The position numbers and the translations under genes were made by a program. The notes beneath the pieces were generated by a model, which had not been told where the DNA came from, searched no databases, and saw only the letters and a list, made by a program, of their open reading frames with translations. A DNA stretch of 64,000 nucleotides from Sipunculus nudus (lineage: Eukaryota > Annelida > Sipuncula > Golfingiida > Sipunculidae), in the NCBI GenBank assembly GCA_026874595.1, contig CM049319.1:4122601-4186600 (forward strand), written 5' to 3'. Shown here in pieces: positions 61,401 through 64,000 of this stretch (its first letter is position 1; each line of letters opens with the position of its first letter).

Positions 61401-62495
61401 CTCCTGTTACCACCCCTAGTTGGAATCTTCCTGATTAAAAGCACCTCCATACATATATCTCCTCTCTGTGGCTTACGGTGAAAGTAGGAAAAAAGCCCTT
61501 TCCCAAAACTTGTTGTAGATTTCATTATCCTGAATAATGAGATATCACATTTTAACATTTATTAATATTTAAATCTTTTTTTATTTTTATTTCCCTTGAA
61601 AAATCATCATTTAGTGCAAAGGTAGAGCTTGTACACATCCAGACATACACACAAGCACTTGGCAAGTACAGGTTATCATTGCTGTAAATGTAATTTACCA
61701 AAGGTTGGCAAAAATGATTACTTTGAAAATCTGTTCTCACCTGTTTTACGGCTGGAATATTTATGGCCAAAGTTTGCATGGTCAAAAATGTCCCATATTC
61801 TTTTTTTAACCCCATTTACCTGATTTAGGTATCCCAAAACAGAGGTTTTTGTGTAGTGCCTTGTATGAGCATTGTATTTGCATTCAGTGACTGATAAGAT
61901 TTTCTCTTATTACAGGTTACCGTCATATCAGGTTATTATCTAACACAGGAGAAATGATAGAGAACTGCACGCTGTTTGTCCACATTGCCATCACTAATAA
62001 ACGAGGAGGTGGGGTAAGTATATACCATTAATAATCTCACAATGCTAACCCTGTTTCTGTGTGTATTTTGATTTCCTGTCAAGAAATATAAGTGTGAGGA
62101 CGATCAGAAGATAAACCTTACTCTACCTGTTCCCACTTACAAACCTGTGTGCTTCAAAAGCACAAATTAGTAAAATATGTTAGTCTACAGAAAGGCGTCA
62201 CCTTTCATTTATTTTCTCAAATATGTATATAAATATATACTGGGTATATATAGTTCATTGCATAAAAGGTATTGATACAATTGGTACTTGCAATTTGCTT
62301 GGAAGTTAATATTGGAGAAGAACCCTACTTTTTAGTATAATGTTTGTGAAGAACTTAAAGCTGCCAGTTACAGGAGCCAACCTCTGTTTACAGAAGGCAA
62401 GCAGGAGAGGAATGTCAGTGCGACGTAGCAAGAAGGTCAGAGAGTACACCAGCATGAAATCTATAGGGGTCAAAGCAGTAGATGAAACATTCAAG
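21280..62495 (+). CDS. PLCL: Phospholipase C-like (PLCL/PRIP family) gene, 17 internal exons, partial at both ends
   Basis: Seventeen exons join in frame to about 658 residues: EF-hand region (exons 1-5), X half of the TIM barrel (6-9), acidic X-Y linker (10-11), Y half (11-13), C2 domain (14-16) and the start of a basic C-terminal tail (17). Assignment to PLCL rather than PLC-delta rests on the linker motif VTDEDEG, the C2 segments KGSGAKGDV and [13 protein letters not shown], and the post-C2 tail [17 protein letters not shown], which resemble vertebrate PLCL1/PLCL2 as I know them. PLC-delta ends soon after C2. PLCL proteins are cytosolic or membrane-associated inositol-phosphate binders that, in vertebrates, act as scaffolds for GABA-A receptor trafficking and protein phosphatase 1, without lipase activity. 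Here the PLC-delta1 catalytic set (His311, Asn312, Glu341, Asp343, His356, Glu390) is present, so activity is possible. PH domain, start codon and stop codon were not found. Confidence 0.93.
21915..22044 (+). CDS. PLCL: PLCL exon 2 (first EF-hand)
   Basis: Encodes [17 protein letters not shown] and on to VQQKLK. The loop [12 protein letters not shown] has acidic or oxygen ligands at positions 1, 3, 5 and 12 and Gly at 6, so it looks like a canonical calcium-binding EF-hand loop. Vertebrate PLCL loops are often degenerate, from memory. Acceptor CCAG, donor GTAGGT, ends in phase 0. The following intron is 15.9 kb and full of mobile elements. Confidence 0.93.
22267..23796 (+). mobile_element. 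Family A element, copy 2
   Basis: Same ends and internal units as copy 1, in the intron after exon 2. The 5' foldback arms AGCTCAGCTGACT / AGTCATCTGAGCT are intact. At the 3' hairpin the palindrome has decayed to TGACCAATGGGTCA. Confidence 0.85.
23797..25350. other. Intron sequence, nothing beyond simple repeats and a SINE remnant
   Basis: Contains a C homopolymer region at 23904-23929, a short GTCTGTC run near 23987, and the SINE remnant at 24870. No exon is supported. Confidence 0.55.
24870..24965 (+). mobile_element. Degraded tRNA-like SINE head
   Basis: GATAGCTCAATTAGAAGAGC resembles a tRNA A box/D arm and AGGTTCAGGTCCAAG resembles a B box, about 40 bp apart. No cloverleaf is complete. 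Confidence 0.55.
25350..25411. repeat. (TA)n microsatellite
   Basis: About 60 bp of nearly pure TA dinucleotides, with one TTT interruption near the 3' end. Confidence 0.97.
25745..26897 (+). mobile_element. Family C element, copy 2
   Basis: 5' foldback TGTATCTGCCAAAAC / GTTTTGCAGATAC, 3' arm TTTTGGCAGATACA, degenerate hairpin GTAGTCG / CAACTAC, terminus CTAGTT. Internal units with GGTGGTGCCACCTGCAACC are shared with copy 1. Confidence 0.87.
27285..28090 (+). repeat. Diverged two-unit repeat (family G)
   Basis: Two diverged units at about 27410-27640 and 27860-28085 share AAGGTCAAGTCA, TTTGATTGGATTTTGTTCT and TTTGTGCAATTTATT. The upstream edge has the palindrome CCCGATCGGG. Possibly another Helentron-like family, but I could not identify its ends. 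Confidence 0.55.
28480..28715 (+). mobile_element. SINE body related to 4478-4690
   Basis: Shares CCACTACAACCCACTCCCAT, AGAGAG-CAAGCGTTTTACTACTCA and a GGAGAA-CC block with the SINE at 4478. No tRNA head is visible. GGAGAA...CC occurs twice, so it may be internally duplicated. Confidence 0.65.
28716..29640. other. Intron sequence, nothing recognised
   Basis: No exon similarity or repeat ends seen. Confidence 0.5.
30538..31586 (+). mobile_element. Family A element, copy 3, 5' part fused to family C
   Basis: Begins with the intact foldback TAGCTCAGCTGACT...AGTCATCTGAGCT. It runs through three family A units to GGTGGAGCCACCTG and then passes directly into a family C element. The usual family A 3' end (GTCAGCTGAGC plus the TGACCCATGGGTCA palindrome) is not found downstream. 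Confidence 0.85.
31587..33325 (+). mobile_element. Family C element, copy 3, joined to family A copy 3
   Basis: Starts TGTTTCCGCCAAAAT directly after family A sequence. Contains units of 276-278 bp at 32097, 32375, 32653 and 32929 (CATATCTC(G/A)GGAAC). Ends TGCGGATACACATAG...CGACTAC...CTAGTTTT. The units around 32440-32990 are nearly identical to each other. Confidence 0.87.
33955..34335 (+). repeat. Short two-unit repeat with GTCTGTC tract (family F)
   Basis: CTGTCTGTCCATCC...CTGTCTGTCTGTC is followed by two units of about 180 bp (34035-34190 and 34191-34330) sharing ATCTCAAA-AGA, GGACTCCAG-CC-ATCAAAT and CCAGAGCACAAT. Resembles a small member of the Helentron-like group, but the ends are not clear. 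Confidence 0.5.
34336..35567. other. Intron sequence, nothing recognised
   Basis: Open frames on both strands (for example 35061-35379) overlap each other and lack family similarity. A G homopolymer lies near 35513. Confidence 0.5.
35568..35905. repeat. Tandem pair of about 190 bp
   Basis: CTGCAGAATTCC(T/A)TTC-GGTTT at 35571 recurs at 35760, followed in both by ATTCT-G-(G/A)TCAACC and AACACCA-GGAACCC. It adjoins a minus-strand tRNA-like segment at 35940-36045. Confidence 0.75.
35940..36045 (-). mobile_element. tRNA-derived SINE head, minus strand
   Basis: Minus strand reads GGGCTAGGGGTAGAGCACG (A box) and TTGAGTTTAAAGCTCACCC (B box, diverged). Confidence 0.65.
36046..37247. other. Intron sequence, weak duplication only
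   Basis: GTGATGACCTTG-(C/G)-CACCTT recurs at 36207 and 36377 with related flanks (ATATACTCCAAA), suggesting an old tandem pair of about 170 bp. No exon seen. Confidence 0.45.
37248..37326. mobile_element. Short palindromic MITE with TA target
   Basis: TA-CAGTGGAACCTGT..AAAAGACCAC faces GTGGTCTTTTTTCACAGG-TTTCACTG-TA. Arms are about 27 bp and the whole element about 79 bp, flanked by TA on both sides. TA flanks and CAGTG termini suggest a Tc1/mariner-type origin. Confidence 0.75.
37430..37850 (+). mobile_element. Tandem pair of tRNA-derived SINEs
   Basis: Copies start near 37440 and 37711 (offset about 271). Both have GTGAAGCTTGCTTTTCTAG, an A-box-like TAGTGAAG(T/C)GG(C/T)TGG, a B box (GGGTTCGAAACCAGG; AGATTCGAGTCCTGG) and ATGTTTTCCCCTGA. 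The second ends within about 70 bp of exon 3. Confidence 0.75.
37915..38024 (+). CDS. PLCL: PLCL exon 3 (EF-hand region)
   Basis: Encodes [18 protein letters not shown] and on to [10 protein letters not shown], the conserved second EF-hand helix of PLC family members. The acceptor is TTTTCATTTTAAG, with A rather than C before AG, which is a weaker but allowed site. Ends AG|GTAAGT in phase 2. A tRNA-derived SINE ends within roughly 70 bp upstream. Confidence 0.93.
38025..39265. other. Intron sequence after exon 3, nothing recognised
   Basis: AT-rich. TTCGCGA-rich patches at about 38237 and 38609 face each other in opposite orientation (GTGGTTGGCTTCATATTCGCGA against TCGCGAATATTG...ACAACCACAG), hinting at a diverged inverted-repeat element of about 430 bp. 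Confidence 0.4.
39266..44353 (+). mobile_element. Family B element, copy 3 (outer element of a nest)
   Basis: Starts CTCAGCTGACTATAAGTCAT with arm CTGAGCT and GTCCGTCCGTC. It is interrupted at 40188 and resumes at 43321 (AAAAACATATTTTCACAC). Ends CAGCTGAGCGATGTGACCCT...TCCCTTGTTT. Without the insert it is about 1.96 kb. Confidence 0.88.
40189..43320 (+). mobile_element. Family B element, copy 4 (inserted in copy 3)
   Basis: Full-length: AGCTCAGCTGACT / AGTCATCTGAGCT foldback, a long (GTCC/GTCT)n tract at 40235-40315, internal units, and 3' end CAGCTGAGCGCCG with the palindrome TGACCCATGGGTC and CTTGTT. About 3.13 kb. Boundaries are uncertain by 2 bp because both edges have TT. Confidence 0.9.
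44354..46049. other. Intron sequence, nothing but a small tandem repeat
   Basis: Includes a degraded relative of the 37248 MITE at about 44955-45040 (TGATAAGACCACC...GGATGGTCTTATAACACAG) and the 17-bp repeat at 45688. No exon seen. Confidence 0.45.
45688..45753 (+). repeat. 17-bp tandem repeat, four copies
   Basis: TACCATGGCTGATACTG is repeated four times with single-base changes. Confidence 0.92.
46050..47384 (+). mobile_element. Family E Helentron-like element
   Basis: 5' foldback TGCTTGCCTGAAAT / ATTTCATCAAGCA (46049-46081), a GTCTGTTTGTTTGTG tract, then tandem units of about 330 bp marked by TCT(C/T)CCA(T/A)AACCTGGTT. 3' arm ATTTCCGGCAAGC at 47349-47361, hairpin GACCT-C-AGGTC at 47366-47376, CTAGT at 47379-47383. 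Two units carry CTAGGGGGTGC. Confidence 0.8.
46547..46891 (+). promoter_or_regulatory. Two CTCF-like motifs in family E units
   Basis: CCGCTAGGGGGTGC at 46547-46560 and CCACTAGGGGGTGC at 46878-46891, 331 bp apart at matching places in adjacent tandem units. Confidence 0.3.
47385..50325. other. Intron sequence before exon 4, nothing recognised
   Basis: AT-rich with one microsatellite (48303-48361). No exon or element ends seen. Confidence 0.55.
48303..48361. repeat. (ATT)n then (AT)n microsatellite
   Basis: An ATT trinucleotide run followed by AT dinucleotides with one TTT interruption. Confidence 0.96.
50326..50392 (+). CDS. PLCL: PLCL exon 4 (EF-hand region)
   Basis: 67 nt encoding [20 protein letters not shown] plus QG, matching the conserved [11 protein letters not shown] segment of the PLC EF-hand domain. 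Acceptor TTACAG; donor GTAAGT after codon GGT; ends in phase 0. Confidence 0.93.
50844..50937 (+). CDS. PLCL: PLCL exon 5 (end of EF-hand region)
   Basis: Encodes [20 protein letters not shown] and on to [10 protein letters not shown], the last EF-hand helix leading into the X domain. Its final 32 nt plus donor and flanking intron are copied in tandem just downstream (see repeat at 50906-51065). The functional donor is GTAAGT at 50938. Confidence 0.93.
50906..51065 (+). repeat. Tandem duplication, period 87 bp, spanning exon 5 donor
   Basis: Copy 1 starts at 50906 (GGGCAGGAGG) inside exon 5. Copy 2 starts at 50993 in the intron. The motif AGCTGG recurs at 50971 and 51058, so the offset stays 87 bp. 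In copy 2 the donor GGTAAGT reads GGAAAGT, destroying the GT. Confidence 0.9.
51440..51557 (+). CDS. PLCL: PLCL exon 6 (start of X domain; catalytic His-Asn)
   Basis: Encodes [18 protein letters not shown] through FIASSHNT. The SSHNT motif holds the equivalents of His311 and Asn312 of PLC-delta1 (first catalytic His and a calcium ligand). Acceptor TTACAG; donor GTGAGT; ends in phase 2. Confidence 0.95.
52484..52569 (+). CDS. PLCL: PLCL exon 7 (X domain; catalytic Glu)
   Basis: Encodes [20 protein letters not shown] plus NKGCRCLE. The terminal Glu corresponds to Glu341 of PLC-delta1, a calcium ligand. Active PLCs have CRCLELDCWDG here. From memory, some vertebrate PLCL proteins have CRSVELDV instead, so this segment resembles active enzymes. 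Confidence 0.95.
53244..53364 (+). CDS. PLCL: PLCL exon 8 (X domain; catalytic Asp and second His)
   Basis: Encodes [20 protein letters not shown] and on to NEHAFVHS. The Asp of LDCWDG matches Asp343 and the His of IYHGHT matches His356, the second catalytic His. In vertebrate PLCL this His is replaced (reported as Thr in PRIP-1). Here the codon is CAT. Donor GTGAGT, phase 2. Confidence 0.95.
53768..55864 (+). mobile_element. Family A element, copy 4, carrying a family C element
   Basis: Lies in the intron between exons 8 and 9. The 5' arms AGCTCAGCTGACT / AGTCAAGCTGAGCT and 3' end CAGCTGAGCGACATGACCC...CTTGTTT are both present. A family C element (54777-55680) interrupts it just after GGTGGAGCCACCTGTATTTT. 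The family A tail resumes at 55681 (CAAAGTCTACACATTTTTTC). Confidence 0.88.
54777..55680 (+). mobile_element. Family C element, copy 4, inside family A copy 4
   Basis: 5' TGTATCCTCCAAAAC with arm GTTTTGCAGATAC, about 900 bp, 3' arm GGCGGATACACG, hairpin region GTGGTCA...CGGCTAC, terminus CTAGTT. Sits at the same place in family A as copy 3. Confidence 0.87.
55933..56101 (+). CDS. PLCL: PLCL exon 9 (end of X domain; Glu390 equivalent)
   Basis: Encodes [20 protein letters not shown] and on to GKILIK. SLENHC carries the equivalent of Glu390, which is reported altered in vertebrate PRIP-1. ILIK plus the first codons of the next exon (CKK) give the Lys-x-Lys that contacts inositol phosphate. An A/C composite mobile element ends about 70 bp upstream. 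Confidence 0.95.
56805..56897 (+). CDS. PLCL: PLCL exon 10 (acidic X-Y linker)
   Basis: Encodes [20 protein letters not shown] and on to SDRKKHNKR, 31 codons. The VTDEDEG stretch is shared with vertebrate PLCL2-type linkers. In active PLCs the X-Y linker is acidic and autoinhibitory. Acceptor TTTCAG, donor GTAAGT, phase 0 at both ends. Confidence 0.93.
57704..57806 (+). CDS. PLCL: PLCL exon 11 (start of Y domain)
   Basis: Encodes [20 protein letters not shown] and on to [19 protein letters not shown] and YCKSV are the usual opening of the PLC Y box. Acceptor CCACAG, donor GTAAGT, phase 1. Confidence 0.95.
58381..58560 (+). CDS. PLCL: PLCL exon 12 (Y domain; substrate-binding Ser and Arg)
   Basis: 180 nt encoding [12 protein letters not shown] through NRFLSRIYP-type sequence to [13 protein letters not shown] and SRIYP hold the equivalents of Ser522 and Arg549 of PLC-delta1, which bind the inositol head group. 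Acceptor TTTTAG, donor GTAAGG. Confidence 0.95.
59464..59477 (+). promoter_or_regulatory. CTCF-like motif
   Basis: CCACCAGATGGCAG matches the CTCF core consensus as I know it. It lies in the intron between exons 12 and 13. Sequence match only; occupancy is unknown. Confidence 0.35.
59718..59896 (+). CDS. PLCL: PLCL exon 13 (end of Y domain, entry to C2)
   Basis: Encodes [19 protein letters not shown] through GGCGYVLKP to [18 protein letters not shown] and SPQ-LHIK resemble vertebrate PLCL more than PLC-delta. Acceptor TTTCAG, donor GTCAGT, phase 0. Confidence 0.95.
60511..60649 (+). CDS. PLCL: PLCL exon 14 (C2 domain, first half)
   Basis: Encodes [20 protein letters not shown] and on to [16 protein letters not shown]. 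The SGxxFPKPKG(S/A)xAKGDV and GIPADC motifs are a PLCL signature compared with PLC-delta. Acidic DVTDPYV residues are typical calcium or phospholipid-facing C2 positions. Donor GTAGGT. Confidence 0.95.
61154..61300 (+). CDS. PLCL: PLCL exon 15 (C2 domain, second half)
   Basis: Encodes [19 protein letters not shown] and on to [19 protein letters not shown]. This is the NP-x(n)-FEF core and the acidic DDDFIGDEF loop of the C2 domain. Acceptor TTTCAG, donor GTGAAT, phase 1. Confidence 0.95.
61916..62013 (+). CDS. PLCL: PLCL exon 16 (C2 end)
   Basis: Encodes [18 protein letters not shown] and on to [14 protein letters not shown]. GYRHxxL and LFVHIAIT form the last C2 strands. The following GGG matches the PLCL junction to the C-terminal tail. 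Donor GTAAGT, phase 0. Confidence 0.95.
62394..62495 (+). CDS. PLCL: PLCL exon 17 (start of PLCL-specific C-terminal tail)
   Basis: Encodes [20 protein letters not shown] and on to [10 protein letters not shown], 34 codons. This basic segment after C2 is found in PLCL proteins and absent from PLC-delta. Acceptor TTTACAG, donor GTAAAA, phase 0. The open frame runs back upstream of 62394, but the phase match to exon 16 and family similarity start at the AAG. Further exons must lie beyond the window. Confidence 0.9.
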
Positions 62496-62556
62496 GTAAA
62501 AGTCAGCTTTCTTTATCTTTGCCTTCTGTTTTAGTGTCCCCATCACTCTCACCCTA

Positions 62557-62581
62557 CCTCTCTCTCTCTCTCTCTCTCTCT
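62557..62581. repeat. (CT)n microsatellite
   Basis: CTCTCT run in the intron after exon 17, with shorter CT-rich runs to 62680. Confidence 0.95.
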
Positions 62582-62717
62582 TATTTCTATCTCTGTGTCT
62601 GCCTCTCTTGATCCCTCCTGGCCTTTCATCTGTTCATCACTATATGCCCGCTCTCTCTCTGTTTCTCTCTCTCTGTGTTTCTTTACTGTCATCCTGTTTT
62701 GTTCCAATGCTCATTTT

Positions 62718-64000
62718 TAGCACAGCTGACTGTAAGTCATCTGAGCTATAGCGATCACCCTTTGTCTGTCGTCTGTCTGTCCGTCTGTCTGTCTGTCCAA
62801 CTGGCACAAATCGTAACCACTGGACCTAGGAACTTGTAACTTGACATCCTGAGAGGTCCATGAAAAATCTCTTTGGAAACTACAAATTAGGTCTTTGTTA
62901 CCAATATCCTTCGAGCTATGGGGCCAAATAGTACACCCCAGAATAGTCAAAAATTTCATACAAAAACTTCAATATCTCATTAACTACATCACAGATGGTC
63001 ATGATTTTTGGCAAACATATTGATCATGAGATGTTCCATCAGTTCCTGTAGACTGGTGGCGCCACCTGTATTTTTCGATTTTTTACGAATTTTTTTCTCT
63101 ATTTTTGATACCTTTAAAAATGTGAACATCTGTTAACAGGGCACAAATCGTAAAGACTGGACCTAGAATCTTCATTCTTGACACACGGGGAGACCCATGA
63201 AAAGACTCCATGGAAACGTGAAATTAGGTCTTTATTACCCATATCCTTTGAGCTATTGCACTCCAAAGTACAGCTCAGAATAATGGAAAATTTGATACAA
63301 AAGCTGAAGTATCTGAACAACAAATGTAGAGATCACCATAATTGTTTGCATGGATATTGATCATTGAGTGTTTCATCAGTTTCTGCAGACTGGTGGCACC
63401 ATCTGTATTTATTCGGGTGTTTTTATGAATTTTTTTCTCAATTTTTGAGACCTTTAAAGATAGGAACATCTGTTAACAGGGCACAAATCATAACAACTGG
63501 ATCAAGAATCTTCATTCTTGACACACATGGAGACCCATGAAAAGTCTCCATGGAAACCTGAAATTAGGTCTCTGTACCCATATCCTTTAAGCTGTATGGC
63601 TCCAAAATACCCCCCAGAATAATGAAAAATTTGATACAAAAACTGCAGTATCTCAATAACTACAACACTGATGTTCATGATTTTTGGCATACATATTGAT
63701 CATGAGGTGTTCCGCAGACTGGGTGGGCCACCTCTTTTTTTCAAATTTTTACGAATTTTTTTCTCTATTTTTTGAGACCTTTAAAGATGTTGATATCTGT
63801 CAACAGTGTACAAATCGTAACAACTGGACCTAGATTCTTCATTCCTGTAATCCAAGGAGGCCCATGAAAAGTGTTTGTGGAAACCTGAAATTAGGTCTCT
63901 GTTTCCCATATCCTTCAAGCTATAGGAATCAAAAGTATTTCTCAGAATAATGGAAAATTTGATACAAAAGCTGAAGTGTCTAAACAGCTAATGCAGAGAT
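62718..64000 (+). mobile_element. Family A element, copy 5, cut by window end
   Basis: Starts TTTTAGCACAGCTGACT with arm AGTCATCTGAGCT, a GTCTGTC tract, and family A units to the window edge. One base of the 5' arm differs (CAC for CTC). Confidence 0.85.

Larger units (their letters stand above)
56102..62393. other. Introns between exons 9 and 17, mostly free of recognisable elements
   Basis: Introns of about 380-1160 bp. Beyond the exons I see only a C homopolymer near 60230-60244 and a CTCF-like motif at 59464. Repeat density is much lower than in the 5' introns. Confidence 0.6.

Noticed and set aside
21280-62495. Gene considered as PLC-delta because the active site is intact
   Set aside because: The C2 motifs, the VTDEDEG linker and the basic tail after C2 fit PLCL better. 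PLC-delta ends at C2. A phylogeny would settle this.
62340-62534. 64-codon open frame extending exon 17 upstream and downstream
   Set aside because: The upstream part lacks family similarity. The AG at 62392-62393 and the GT at 62496 give the correct phase with exon 16.

Overview
This is animal nuclear DNA: AT-rich, with no dense coding and dominated by introns and repeats. It most likely comes from a marine mollusc, probably a bivalve. That placement is an inference. It rests on a protein family found in bilaterians, on many non-autonomous Helitron/Helentron-like repeats that carry (GTCC/GTCT)n tracts and tandem internal units, and on several tRNA-derived SINEs. I saw no bacterial, viral or CRISPR features.

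One protein-coding gene is supported. It lies on the + strand and is represented by 17 internal exons between 21280 and 62495. Every exon has GT donor and AG acceptor sites, and reading phase is kept across all 16 junctions. Together the exons encode about 658 residues of a phospholipase C-like (PLCL/PRIP) protein: EF-hand region, X half and Y half of the catalytic barrel, C2 domain, and the start of the PLCL-specific C-terminal tail. The PH domain and start codon must lie upstream of the recognised exons, and the stop codon lies beyond 64000. Vertebrate PLCL proteins are described as catalytically inactive, but this one keeps the catalytic residues of active PLC-delta.

Layout. 1-21279: upstream intron or 5' region with repeats of families A, B, C and D, SINE remnants, a 37-bp minisatellite (about 17810-19315) and a 70-bp-class minisatellite (20735-21245). 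21280-22044: exons 1-2 (first EF-hand). 22045-37914: a 15.9-kb intron with family A and C elements, a (TA)n tract and a three-deep nest of mobile elements (29.6-33.6 kb). 37915-38024: exon 3. 38025-50325: a 12.3-kb intron with one family B element inserted inside another, and a family E element. 50326-62495: exons 4-17, closely spaced, with one A/C composite element inside the X-domain region. 62718-64000: the start of another family A element.

The most distinctive repeat signal is that at least six families with unrelated sequence (called A, B, C, D, E and H here) share one plan. Each has a 5' arm that usually folds back on itself, then usually a GTCC/GTCT-rich tract, then tandem internal units, then an inverted copy of the 5' arm near the 3' end, a short perfect or near-perfect hairpin, and a CTAG-T or CTTGTTT-like terminus. 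This matches what is known of Helentron-type non-autonomous elements with asymmetric terminal inverted repeats. The copies are nested, fused and internally deleted in ways that show their history.
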